This document shows positions 1-8,270 of a stretch of DNA of 64,000 bases, piece by piece (the first letter of the stretch is position 1; the number at the start of each line of letters is the position of its first letter). The stretch covers positions 186,001 through 250,000 of the forward strand of contig NZ_JBMSDT010000002.1 of assembly GCF_049445795.1 (NCBI RefSeq), in the 5' to 3' direction. A program made the translations under genes and the position numbers. Source of the DNA: Larkinella sp049445795 (GTDB lineage: Bacteria; Bacteroidota; Bacteroidia; Cytophagales; Spirosomataceae). The notes below the pieces were generated by a model. That model saw only the letters and a list, made by a program, of their open reading frames with translations. It searched no databases and had not been told where the DNA came from.

Positions 1-9
1 ACCGGCATT

Positions 10-183
10 TTATTTGAACAGCACCTGCGAAAAACCAAACAAATCGTGCCGCCAGACCGGCCAGGTGTGTCCACCGGCGTATTTGCTGTACTGGTACTTA
101 ATGCCCATGTCGTCAAACTTTTTCATATAATTTGACAATTGGTAACTTTCCAAAAAATCTCCGATTTTCTGGCGCCAATCCAT
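10..183 (-). pseudogene. C-terminal remnant of a CE1-like esterase
   Basis: This is a 57-codon open frame with an in-frame stop directly upstream of its ATG. Its last ~40 residues closely match the C-terminus of the double esterase encoded at 613-2556, including the catalytic-His segment AGGHTWPVWRHDLFGFSQ and the terminal LFK. The first ~15 residues do not match that gene. The nucleophile elbow and the rest of the alpha/beta hydrolase fold are absent, so it cannot be an active esterase. It is best read as the scar of a tandem duplication, now separated from its relative by the small gene at 247-582. The match is visible by eye at both DNA and protein level. Translation of the fragment is not supported. 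Confidence 0.75.
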
Positions 184-197
184 CTAAAAAACTAAAA

Positions 198-239
198 GTA
201 CCATTTAATTGACTGTTTTTTTGCGCAATTAAATGGTAC
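198..239 (-). terminator. Rho-independent-like hairpin after the 111-aa gene
   Basis: A perfect 14-bp inverted repeat (GTACCATTTAATTG and its complement) surrounds a 14-nt loop. On the minus strand the stem is followed by TTTTAGTTTTTTAG, so it sits correctly to end transcription of the gene at 247-582. The stem is AT-rich, so it may be a weak terminator. Confidence 0.6.
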
Positions 240-246
240 AATTTCC

Positions 247-582
247 TTACTGCTTGGCAAGCTTCATCTCACCACGTTCACTTTTTATAACTATTTCTTT
301 GTCAGAAACTAACTCGCCAGTGTAACTCATTTTACGGTCGTTGAAAGTGATACTGTACGAAATCTTTTTGCCATCAACAGTACCTTCTTGTATTGGCGAC
401 TCTCCAAATTGAGTTTTCCATGTCCCTGTTAATTTGTTGCCTTCTACCTTAAAGGTATAGTTTACTTCAAAAGTGCCGTTTGGTGTTTCACGGCTACCTT
501 TCCAGTTGCCATCAATTGGGCTTTGAGCAAATGCTGCTAGGCTAGCAATTGAGAAGAATAAAGAAAAAAATAACTTTTTCAT
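247..582 (-). CDS. Small exported beta-rich protein, function unknown
   Basis: The 111-residue product starts with a typical signal peptide (MKKLFFSLFFSIASLAAFA, cleavage before QSP). The mature part is about 90 residues of alternating strands with the pattern GNWKG...FEVNYTFKVEGNKLTGTW...G.VDGKKISYSI...YTGEL. It resembles the small lipocalin-like beta-barrel proteins common in Bacteroidota and Acidobacteriota, but I cannot name a function. It lies between an esterase remnant and an intact esterase gene and is lower in GC than both. That suggests it was inserted into a former tandem esterase array. A hairpin follows its stop codon. The CDS is well supported; a role in glycan use is only suggested by position. 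Confidence 0.75.
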   Translation of the reverse strand: MKKLFFSLFFSIASLAAFAQSPIDGNWKGSRETPNGTFEVNYTFKVEGNKLTGTWKTQFGESPIQEGTVDGKKISYSITFNDRKMSYTGELVSDKEIVIKSERGEMKLAKQ

Positions 583-612
583 TGTAATAAAATTGGGGGT
601 TTAGTTAAACAT

Positions 613-2556
613 TTATTTAAAAAGTAATTGCGAAAACCCAAACAGATCGTGCCGCCAGACCGGCCAGGTGTGTCCGCCCGCGTACTCGCTGTACTGGTAT
701 TTGATGCCCATTTCGTCAAACTTTTTTAGCATGATCTGGCAGTTCTGATGCGCAATGTCTTCCTTGCCGCCCATCGAAATCCAGAACTGCTTCAGGTTGT
801 TGTTGATGGTGCTGGCATTGGTTTTCATGAACTCATACTGCGGGTCCGACAATTTGGGGTTGTTGGCAAACCAGCCCGAACTGAATACGCCCAGCGATGA
901 GAACATATCGGTGTTTTTGATGCCCGCGTACAGTGTCTGTAAACCGCCCATCGACAGCCCGGCCAACGCCCGGTTTTTGGCGTCGGTAGCCACCCGGAAG
1001 TTGCTTTCCACAAACGGAATGGCTCCCTGCTTCAATTCATTTTCGAACGCCCGCAGGACGTTTTCGTTAAAACCGGCCAGTCCACCCGGGTTGTTTCCAT
1101 TGCCATCCAGCATCACAATCACCATCGGTTTGGCCTTTTTCTCGGCAATCAGGTTATCCAGAATCAGGTTCGTCCGGCCCTGCGTCGCCCAACCCCGCTG
1201 GTCTTCACCCCCGCCATGCAGCAAATACAAAACCGGGTATTTCTCGCTCGACTGATCGTAGCCCGGTGGCGTATACACATACATTTCCCGCCAGGTATTC
1301 GACGCTTTCGACAGGTAGTGTTTGATTCGAATGTCGCCGTGCGGCACGTCTTTCAGCGCGTAATAACCGCCGTCCCGATCCGGAATTTCGATGCCGCTCG
1401 CCATCCGGCCCATGCCGTAAAACGTCTCGCTGGCCGGATCGACCACAGCTACGCCATCAATCAGCAGGGAGTAATAATGAAACCCCCGGCTGACGGAATC
1501 CGTCGTGACGGTCCAGAAACCGCTGGTATCTTTCACCATCTCGTATTTTTTGCCCAGATCGATCTGCACCTTCTGCGCGTTCGGCGCTTTCACCCGGAAG
1601 ATGACCCGGTTATCGGGCAAAATTTGCGGGTATTTGGCGGAGCGGATGTTGGTCGAGGCCGGTGTGCCCAGAATCGTGTATTTCGGCAGAGAAGCCACGT
1701 CGACGGGTTTGAAAAGAAACTGCGAAAACATGTACAGCCCGTTTTTCCAGACCTTGAAGTCGTGGACGCCCGGTTCGATGTAGTACACGTGCGGGACGTT
1801 GTGTTCGTACAGGTAGTCGTGGGTGCGTTTGCTGAACGTAATCAGCCCGTCGGCATCCCCGCACGAAATCCAGAGCAGCTTCAACTGCTTCCGGGCTTCG
1901 TCCGGATTCGGCACCAGTTCCTCCGGTTTTTTGGTGTTGGGAGCCGACGAAAAACCGCCCACCCAGGCAAACTTGTTCAGATTGCCCAGCCCGAAGTTCA
2001 GCGATTGCCCTCCGCCCATCGACAGCCCGGCGATGGCCCGGTGTTCGCGGTCGGTCAGAACGGAATATTTCTTCTCCACAAACGGAATCAGGTCGTTCAG
2101 TAAGTCCTTTTCGAACGTCGCGAACGCTTCGACCTTGTCTCTGTCGAACACATTGCCCACGGCGCGGTCGTCCTTCATGGCCCGGCCGTTGGGCATCACC
2201 ACAATCATCGGTTCCAGCTTCTTGTCCGCGTACAGGTTGTCCAGAATCACCTGCGGGTGGCCGCCCCGGAGCCACTCTTTTTCATCCCCGCCGATGCCGT
2301 GCAACAGGTAAAGCACCGGATATTTCTTCTTTTTCGAGTAACCGGGCGGGGTATAAATCAGGGCTTTGCGGGTCGTTCCAACGGTTTTGGATGCGTACGT
2401 GACCGAATCCAGCTTGCCGGTCGGAATCCCCGCCCGGACCTGATCGAAGCCCTGGGGCATTTCCTTGTCGCTGGGTTGCGAATAGGCCGTTGTTCCGATC
2501 AACAGCGCAATGGCAAGGGCGATATACACCCTTTTCAGAAATAAATTGTTCTTCAT
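613..2556 (-). CDS. Double-domain CE1-like esterase (feruloyl/acetyl esterase fusion)
   Basis: The 647-residue product has a signal peptide (~1-26) and two complete alpha/beta-hydrolase esterase D-type domains. Domain one (~45-285) has nucleophile S179 in AGLSMGG, acid D234 and H265. An immunoglobulin-like E-set/CBM48-type domain follows (~295-395). Domain two (~405-647) has S535 in AGLSMGG, D600 and H629 in AGGHTW. Related esterases usually have one E-set plus one catalytic domain, so this looks like a fusion of two units in which the first lost its E-set domain. CE1 enzymes release ferulate or acetate from arabinoxylan side chains. The neighbours are three single-unit homologues. The substrate of each domain cannot be decided from sequence. 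Confidence 0.9.
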   Translation of the reverse strand: MKNNLFLKRVYIALAIALLIGTTAYSQPSDKEMPQGFDQVRAGIPTGKLDSVTYASKTVGTTRKALIYTPPGYSKKKKYPVLYLLHGIGGDEKEWLRGGHPQVILDNLYADKKLEPMIVVMPNGRAMKDDRAVGNVFDRDKVEAFATFEKDLLNDLIPFVEKKYSVLTDREHRAIAGLSMGGGQSLNFGLGNLNKFAWVGGFSSAPNTKKPEELVPNPDEARKQLKLLWISCGDADGLITFSKRTHDYLYEHNVPHVYYIEPGVHDFKVWKNGLYMFSQFLFKPVDVASLPKYTILGTPASTNIRSAKYPQILPDNRVIFRVKAPNAQKVQIDLGKKYEMVKDTSGFWTVTTDSVSRGFHYYSLLIDGVAVVDPASETFYGMGRMASGIEIPDRDGGYYALKDVPHGDIRIKHYLSKASNTWREMYVYTPPGYDQSSEKYPVLYLLHGGGEDQRGWATQGRTNLILDNLIAEKKAKPMVIVMLDGNGNNPGGLAGFNENVLRAFENELKQGAIPFVESNFRVATDAKNRALAGLSMGGLQTLYAGIKNTDMFSSLGVFSSGWFANNPKLSDPQYEFMKTNASTINNNLKQFWISMGGKEDIAHQNCQIMLKKFDEMGIKYQYSEYAGGHTWPVWRHDLFGFSQLLFK

Positions 2557-2585
2557 GTTTCAGGTAAGTTTTAGGGCATTTCTGA

Positions 2586-3701
2586 CTACTTAAACAGCAA
2601 CGGCGCCAGCTCGTGCAGACTGCGACGCCAGGTCAGAAACTCGTGGGCGGTTTTCTCGGAAACAAACGAAACCGCGTTGTAACCGGCCGCTTTCAGGTCC
2701 GCAGCGGCTTTTTTGACGCGATCCGGGTTTTCCTTACTACCACAGCTCAAAAAGATCAGTTTGGCTTTTGCCTTGTCTTTCAGTTCATCCGGCGTGTAAA
2801 TACCGCCACTCAGCAGCGCGTAAGCCCCGAAAACATCCGGTTTATTGAGCGTAATCGTGTGGGTTTCCATGCCGCCCATCGACAGGCCCGCCATCGCCCG
2901 GTTGTTGCGGTCGGCCAGCGTTCGGAAGTTGGCGTCCACGTACGGAATCAGTTCGTCGACCAAAACCGTCTGGAAGGGCTCAATTCGGAATTCCTTCATC
3001 CGGCCCCATTTTACCTCGTTGGTCATGCCGTAGGTCATCACAATGATAAAGGGCTTGATTTTTCCTTCCGCAATTAGGTTGTCCATGATCAGGTTGGCGT
3101 GGCCCTGGTTGCTCCAGGCGGTTTCGTCCTCGCCCCAGCCGTGTTGCAGGTACAGCACCGGGTATTTTTTCGATTTCTCCTTCTCGTAGCCCGGCGGGGT
3201 GTACACGAAAGCCCGGCGGGATGTCTGGGTGCTCGGCGACGGAAACAACACCTGCTGCACGTGGCCGTGGGGCACATTTTTCAAGGCATAAAAATCCTGG
3301 TCATGCGCGGGAATTTCGATGCCACTCTCCCACCGGACCGATCCGTAGTAGTTCAGCGCGCCGGGGTCGTTGAAGGTGCCGCCGTCGACGGTCAGGTGGT
3401 AATAATGAAAGCCTTCGTCCATCGGTCCTTCGGTGGTGCCGGTCCAGAAACCGTCTTCGCCTTTGGTGAGTTTGGTGCCGCCCCGGCCGCCCAGGCCCAG
3501 GCTGACCTTCACGCTGTCGGCCTTGGGCGCTTTGATCCGAAACCGGGCGTAGCCCTGGGAGTTGACCTGCGGGTATTCCTGCCCTGGTTGATTTAACGTA
3601 GAGGGTTTAAAATCCTCCAAAACCGTTTGGGGGGCCTGCGCCAAACAGGTTGCGCTCGTGAATGCGGCTGCGACGAAAACTGCGATCGTGTGACGAGTCA
3701 T
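2586..3701 (-). CDS. Exported CE1-like esterase with N-terminal E-set domain
   Basis: This 371-residue protein has a signal peptide (~1-21), an E-set/CBM48-like domain (~45-140) and an esterase D/CE1-type catalytic domain (~150-371). The nucleophile is S274 in AGLSMGGMET and the catalytic histidine is H353 in TAHEF. The oxyanion segment YLQHGWGED is present. The acid position lies in SCGSKENPD and is less typical than in its paralogues. It lies 29 bp upstream of the double esterase and probably shares its transcript. The likely role is removal of feruloyl or acetyl groups from hemicellulose side chains in the periplasm or at the surface. The exact ester is not predictable. Confidence 0.88.
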   Translation of the reverse strand: MTRHTIAVFVAAAFTSATCLAQAPQTVLEDFKPSTLNQPGQEYPQVNSQGYARFRIKAPKADSVKVSLGLGGRGGTKLTKGEDGFWTGTTEGPMDEGFHYYHLTVDGGTFNDPGALNYYGSVRWESGIEIPAHDQDFYALKNVPHGHVQQVLFPSPSTQTSRRAFVYTPPGYEKEKSKKYPVLYLQHGWGEDETAWSNQGHANLIMDNLIAEGKIKPFIIVMTYGMTNEVKWGRMKEFRIEPFQTVLVDELIPYVDANFRTLADRNNRAMAGLSMGGMETHTITLNKPDVFGAYALLSGGIYTPDELKDKAKAKLIFLSCGSKENPDRVKKAAADLKAAGYNAVSFVSEKTAHEFLTWRRSLHELAPLLFK

Positions 3702-3763
3702 TGGGAGATTGGTTAAGGTGAAAATAGATGGCTTATCGGATTTTTTTTAAGTTCTCGTCTTTT

Positions 3764-3827
3764 ACCCCCAACCCCCTAAAGGGGGCTCTCAAATCCGGGT
3801 GTTCCCTTCAGGGGATTTAGGGGTTGT
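3764..3827. repeat. Composite palindromic repeat, copy 1
   Basis: This 64-bp element has two halves in inverted orientation. The left half carries ACCCCCAACCCCC with the core CCCCCTAAAGGGGG. The right half is a more diverged version ending in GGGGATTTAGGGGTTGT. It fills the gap between two esterase genes and ends just before a stop codon. Further copies are at 11,114 and 13,422. Confidence 0.8.
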
Positions 3828-3828
3828 A

Positions 3829-4908
3829 TTATTTAAAAAGCTGCGGCAGCGTCGTGGCCAGGTAGAGCTTGCAGTTCATCCAGGTGTGGCCGCCCGGTAC
3901 AATCTGCGTATCCAGTTTCAGACCCTTTTCCTTGAACATGGCGATGTTCTGCTTCACCGGCTCATAGAGAAAATCTTCCGTGCCGACACTAATCGTAAAC
4001 AGTTTCAGTTGTTTGTTGAGCTGATCCGCGTTCGGCGACCAGTCCGTAAAATTCTTCTTAAATTCCTCGGTGGCCGTGTACGGCGCGTAGGAGCACACGT
4101 ACGCGAACGTCTCGGGGTGGGTCAGGCCGATGTTCAGCGTCTGGCCCCCGCCCACCGAAAAACCGGCCACCGCCCGGTTTTTGCTATCCTTTAAAACCGG
4201 GTAGTTGGCTTCCACAAACGGAATGATGTCGCTGACCATGTCTTTCGTAAAATCCGGCATCGGAGCAGGGCGCACATTGCCGTACGGCATGACAATGAGC
4301 ATCGGTTTGGCTTTGCCCTGCGCAATCAGGTTATCGGCAATCAGGTTGGCCCGGCCCACCTTGGTCCAGGTTTCCTCCGTATCCGAACCGCCGTGAATGA
4401 GGTACAAAACCGGGTATTTGGTTTTGCCGTTGGGGTTAAAACCGGGCGGGGTGTAGACCAGGAGCTGCCGGGTCGTTACCAACGTACCCGAATTGTAGTA
4501 CCGGTAACTGATTTTGCCGTGCGGCACGTTCTGGAGTGCATGCACCAGCGGCTGGTCGCCGGGCACATCGACGATGCTGCGCTTAAAGCGTTCGTTAGCG
4601 AAGATGTAGGTGTTGTTCGGGTCGGCGATCTGGACGCTATCGACCCAAAAGCTGTACGGATAAATGTCCGGTTTGACGGGCGGAACCGTCACGCTCCAGA
4701 TGCCGGAGGTGTCTTTCGTCAGGACGACCGGAGCCTTCAGAAACTCGCCACTCAGCGTTACTTTCTGCGCTTTTTTGGAAAAATACCGGAAGGTAATGCT
4801 GTGGTCGGGATGCACGTCGGGCGAACTGATGGCGGGTGGCCGTTGTTGAGCCATCGCGGTCAGCGAAACCAACAGCAGGGCCGGAAACAGGTAGATAAGG
4901 CGTTTCAT
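3829..4908 (-). CDS. Exported CE1-like esterase with N-terminal E-set domain
   Basis: The preferred start is the ATG at 4908, which gives a clean signal peptide (MKRLIYLFPALLLVSLTAMA) and 359 residues. The open frame runs 20 codons further upstream into the end of the next gene, but that would spoil the signal peptide. An E-set domain (~27-120) precedes the esterase domain (~130-359). The nucleophile is S251 in AGFSVGGGQT, the acid D312 in GTEDF and the histidine H341 in PGGHTW. It is closer to its upstream neighbour at 4922-6082 than to the AGLSMGG paralogues, so the array holds two subgroups. The likely role is deacylation of plant polysaccharide side chains. Confidence 0.88.
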   Translation of the reverse strand: MKRLIYLFPALLLVSLTAMAQQRPPAISSPDVHPDHSITFRYFSKKAQKVTLSGEFLKAPVVLTKDTSGIWSVTVPPVKPDIYPYSFWVDSVQIADPNNTYIFANERFKRSIVDVPGDQPLVHALQNVPHGKISYRYYNSGTLVTTRQLLVYTPPGFNPNGKTKYPVLYLIHGGSDTEETWTKVGRANLIADNLIAQGKAKPMLIVMPYGNVRPAPMPDFTKDMVSDIIPFVEANYPVLKDSKNRAVAGFSVGGGQTLNIGLTHPETFAYVCSYAPYTATEEFKKNFTDWSPNADQLNKQLKLFTISVGTEDFLYEPVKQNIAMFKEKGLKLDTQIVPGGHTWMNCKLYLATTLPQLFK

Positions 4909-4921
4909 GGGGATCAGCGGG

Positions 4922-6082
4922 TTAGCGGAAGAGTAAGGGTGTGGTTTCGGCCACGTAATGCTTGACATTCATCCAGGTGTGACCACCGTCGGTAATCAGG
5001 CTCTTGTAATTCACCTTTTTCGCTTTCAGGTAGTCCATGAACTCCACCGTGCCTTTGTAGAGAAAATCATCGCTGCCGACGCTCACCCACAGCAGTTTCA
5101 GTTGCTTGTTGGTGTTGTCGGGGTTGGTGACAAGGGGTTTATAGCTCCGCTCCATTTCGTCCGGCGACAGGTACGAACTGTAGGCGCACACCCAGGCGAA
5201 TTTGTCCATGTTGCTGAAGGCCGTGCGGAGCGTTTGCCCGCCCCCGCGCGAAAATCCGCCGATGGCCCGGTTTTCCCGGTTGGCAATAGTCCGGTAGTTT
5301 TTCTCGACATACGGGATGACCCGGCTCACCAGATCCGTCGCAAAATCATTGGCCCTTTTGACCGCATCGGCACCGTCGCGCACTGTCGGGTCGGCGGGTT
5401 TGGCCCCGCCTTTCTGCTCGGCCACCCGGGCCGCAATGTTGCCGTAGGGCATGACGATGATCATCGGTTTGGCCTTGCCTTCCGCCAGCAGGTTGTCCAG
5501 TATCAGGTTGGTTTTGCCGACCTTGAAGAAGGTTTCTTCCGTATCAGTGGTCCCGCTGATGAGGTAATAAACCGGGTATTTTGTCGAGGGATTCTGGTCG
5601 TAGCCCGGGGGCGTGTACACCACCAGCGAGCCGGTGGTGCCTTCCAGCGACGGGTAATATTCGTAGTTGATGGAACCGTGCGGGACATTCTTCATCGCGT
5701 GGACCAGGGGCGTGTCGCCGGGAACATCCACCAGACTGGCTTTAAACCGCTCGTTTGGAAAAAAGGCCACGTTGGCGGGGTCCATGACGGTCACGCCATC
5801 CACCTGAAAGCTGTAGGGATAAATATCCGGTTTAATAGGGCCAACCGTAACGCTCCAGATACCCTGCTCCCCTTTCGTCATCGCCACCGGCGCTTTTTCA
5901 AATTGGGCGCTGAGTTTCACCTCATTGGCCTGCGGGGCCAGGTAGCGAAACGTAACGGTTTTGTCGGCGTTGACCTGGGGCGATACCACCAGCGGCCCAC
6001 GCGGGGGCTGGGCATTCACCACGCTGGACAGGCAAAGGAGTGCCCAGATAAGCCTCAAACGACTAAGTCGGAATTGATTCAT
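4922..6082 (-). CDS. Exported CE1-like esterase with N-terminal E-set domain
   Basis: This 386-residue protein has a signal peptide (~1-24), an E-set domain (~30-130) and an esterase domain (~140-386). The nucleophile is S278 in GGFSRGGGQT, the acid D338 or D339 in VGSDDF and the histidine H368 in DGGHTW. Two features differ from the paralogues. The oxyanion motif reads LISG rather than LxHG, and a ~20-residue Ala/Lys/Asp-rich insertion lies near residues 220-245. Both could change substrate choice. It is 13 bp from the next esterase gene, so the two are likely co-transcribed. The family assignment is firm; the substrate is open. Confidence 0.88.
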   Translation of the reverse strand: MNQFRLSRLRLIWALLCLSSVVNAQPPRGPLVVSPQVNADKTVTFRYLAPQANEVKLSAQFEKAPVAMTKGEQGIWSVTVGPIKPDIYPYSFQVDGVTVMDPANVAFFPNERFKASLVDVPGDTPLVHAMKNVPHGSINYEYYPSLEGTTGSLVVYTPPGYDQNPSTKYPVYYLISGTTDTEETFFKVGKTNLILDNLLAEGKAKPMIIVMPYGNIAARVAEQKGGAKPADPTVRDGADAVKRANDFATDLVSRVIPYVEKNYRTIANRENRAIGGFSRGGGQTLRTAFSNMDKFAWVCAYSSYLSPDEMERSYKPLVTNPDNTNKQLKLLWVSVGSDDFLYKGTVEFMDYLKAKKVNYKSLITDGGHTWMNVKHYVAETTPLLFR

Positions 6083-6118
6083 GGTTTCATCAAGGTTAAA
6101 AGGTCAATCGTACTAATT

Positions 6119-8200
6119 TCATTGGGTAATGATGTCAATTTCGGCGTAGCCGGATGCCGAGTCCTCCTGTGTATTTTTCAAAGCCCGTACTTTAATGTAC
6201 CGGGCTTTGGTCGGTTCAACGGGTTTAGTTTGCCAGGACGGATTATTTTTTATGTTCGAAAACTCGCCCTCGCTGACGGTTTTCCAGCTTGTGTTATCGG
6301 TGGAAACCGCAAACTGATAGTGGGTGATGATGCTGGCCTCTTCCCACCAGTTCTGGGGAGGCAGGTATCGGAAACCGACCAGATTTTCTTCTTTACCCAA
6401 ATCAATCACCAAATCCACGGGCGGCTTTTGGCCTTTGCTTTGATGCCAGGACGTATTGGGATTGCCATCCAATAGCTGATAGGCCGATTTAGCATCGGTA
6501 CTCAGGATTTTCCAACCACTGCGGGCGATGTCAAATTTCTCTTCACTGACCACACTACTTTGTTTCGTGAACGGATTGTAGGCGATTGCCTTAACGTCGA
6601 CTTTACCGCTGCCGGTTTTTACGGGCGTCGAGTAGCGGTTCGCAGTTGCCGTTGGCGTGCTGCCGTCGAGGGTGTAATACAATTCTGTTTCGGTATCACC
6701 GGGCTTGAGATGTACCGCGCCTGCCTGGTCGCGGGTGATGAGGGGGGGCGTTAGAATCAGCGGGGCGTTGTATACCGCCAGGTTCGAAATCAACGGACAC
6801 CCTTTGGCATCCCGAATCGTCAGCCGCAGTTGCGTGGCTTCGACGGTCGGAAACCGCAAGATCCGTTTATACCCAATGGTGGTTTCTTTGGCTAGTTCTT
6901 TCCAGTTCCCACCGACCAGGGCTTCGACGGTAAACGCCTTGACCCGTTGCCCCAACCAGATGGGTTCCTGCACCAAAAACCGGTTGAACGCCGTGGGTTT
7001 GTTAAATTGGAGGGTCAGCGACGCGCTCCGAACGGCATCGTCGGTTGCCCAATAGCTTTCCGAGTCGGCGTCAACGGCTTTTCCGGCGTCGTAATCCGGT
7101 TTTTTTCCGCGTACCTGGGAAGCCGTGGCTTTGGAATTTCTGGCCAGATTCACGGCAAAGGCTTCTTTGGTGGCTTTGGCAAACTCCTGTACGGCTTTTT
7201 CGTCCTTCTCGTGAATCAGGCCGTTGGGCATGATCGGAAAATTGAGCAGCAACGTTCCGTTCCGACCAATGGAGTTGTAGTACAGGTCCATCAGTTGGGG
7301 CAGCGTTTTTACTTTCTTGTCTTCCCGTTCGTGGTAAAACCACTCCGGACGGATGGAGGTGTTGACTTCGCCCGGCACCCAGGTATCGCCGTTTTCGAGG
7401 CCGTGGCGCAGCATCTGCTCCGGTACGTCGCCGGTGGCATTCAGCAAACTCCAGTTGGTTTCGCCCACATACCCGGCTTCGGTGCCGACCCACCGCAGAT
7501 CAGCCCGGTCACCGCCGTCGTTCCAGATGACGATGTTGGGTTGGAGCTGACGCACGAGTTTGTACGTATTCGGCCAGTCGTAATACGTCTTCGCATCAAT
7601 TTTACGGGTTTCGTTCGCGCCCCCGTAATAGCCCGAACCGCCGTTGGCCCCATCGAACCAGACTTCAAAAATGTTACCGTAGTTGGTCAACAGTTCTCGT
7701 AACTGGTTGCGGAAGTAGGTGATGTACTCGGGCTTGCCGTAGTCGGGGTGGTTGCGGTCCCAGGGCGACAGATACACCCCGAATTTCAACCCGTATTCTT
7801 TGCAGGCATTGGCCATTTCGCGCACCACGTCACCTTTCCCGTTCCGCCAGGGGGCTTTTTCTACCGAATAATCGGTGTACTTCGACGGCCAGAGACAAAA
7901 ACCGCTGTGGTGTTTGGCCGTGAAAATGATGCCTTTCATCCCGGCCTCTTTGCAAATCCGGGCCCACTGCCGGCAATCCAGTTGGGTCGGGTTAAACAGC
8001 CTGGGATCTTCGTTCCCCAGGCCCCACGCCATATCGGTGTACGTATTGATGGAAAAATGAATGAAGGCATAGTACTCCATTTTCTGCCAGTTCAATTGGT
8101 TTGGGCTGGGTACCGGACCGACCGGTTTGGGGGGAGTGGGTTGGGCAAATCCCGCATACTGGACTAGCAGGAGTAAGCCTATCCCTAAAAGTTTTTTCAT
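6119..8200 (-). CDS. GH29 alpha-L-fucosidase with C-terminal carbohydrate-binding domains
   Basis: From the preferred ATG at 8200 the product has 693 residues and a classic signal peptide (MKKLLGIGLLLLVQYAGFA). An ATG ten codons upstream at 8230 is possible. The GH29 barrel (~30-370) shows family motifs WQKMEYYAFIHFSINTYTD, TAKHHSGFCLWPSKYTDYSV and the nucleophile region VWFDGANGG. After it come a discoidin-like F5/8 domain (~375-485), a chitobiase-like C-terminal domain (~490-550) and a second F5/8-like domain (~560-693). GH29 enzymes remove terminal alpha-L-fucose with retention. Here it would trim fucose or a related deoxysugar cap. The proposed start codon lies inside a hairpin (see 8195-8222). 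Confidence 0.92.
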   Translation of the reverse strand: MKKLLGIGLLLLVQYAGFAQPTPPKPVGPVPSPNQLNWQKMEYYAFIHFSINTYTDMAWGLGNEDPRLFNPTQLDCRQWARICKEAGMKGIIFTAKHHSGFCLWPSKYTDYSVEKAPWRNGKGDVVREMANACKEYGLKFGVYLSPWDRNHPDYGKPEYITYFRNQLRELLTNYGNIFEVWFDGANGGSGYYGGANETRKIDAKTYYDWPNTYKLVRQLQPNIVIWNDGGDRADLRWVGTEAGYVGETNWSLLNATGDVPEQMLRHGLENGDTWVPGEVNTSIRPEWFYHEREDKKVKTLPQLMDLYYNSIGRNGTLLLNFPIMPNGLIHEKDEKAVQEFAKATKEAFAVNLARNSKATASQVRGKKPDYDAGKAVDADSESYWATDDAVRSASLTLQFNKPTAFNRFLVQEPIWLGQRVKAFTVEALVGGNWKELAKETTIGYKRILRFPTVEATQLRLTIRDAKGCPLISNLAVYNAPLILTPPLITRDQAGAVHLKPGDTETELYYTLDGSTPTATANRYSTPVKTGSGKVDVKAIAYNPFTKQSSVVSEEKFDIARSGWKILSTDAKSAYQLLDGNPNTSWHQSKGQKPPVDLVIDLGKEENLVGFRYLPPQNWWEEASIITHYQFAVSTDNTSWKTVSEGEFSNIKNNPSWQTKPVEPTKARYIKVRALKNTQEDSASGYAEIDIITQ

Positions 8201-8222
8201 CCCGTTTTTAGCCGGGATGAAA
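8195..8222 (-). promoter_or_regulatory. Hairpin covering the GH29 start codon
   Basis: A perfect 10-bp inverted repeat (TTTCATCCCG and its complement CGGGATGAAA) with an 8-nt loop spans the ATG at 8198-8200. In the mRNA the start codon falls in the 3' arm of the stem. If 8200 is the true start, initiation could be limited by this structure. If 8230 is the start, the hairpin lies early in the coding region. Confidence 0.5.
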
Positions 8223-8270
8223 GCATTCATTTTTGAATCGCCTTGGCGCATGGGTAGTAGTAACTGGTTA

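Noticed and set aside
4958..6475. A 505-codon plus-strand frame across an esterase gene and the end of the GH29 gene.
   Set aside because: It spans two well-supported minus-strand genes and has antisense-type composition without motifs.
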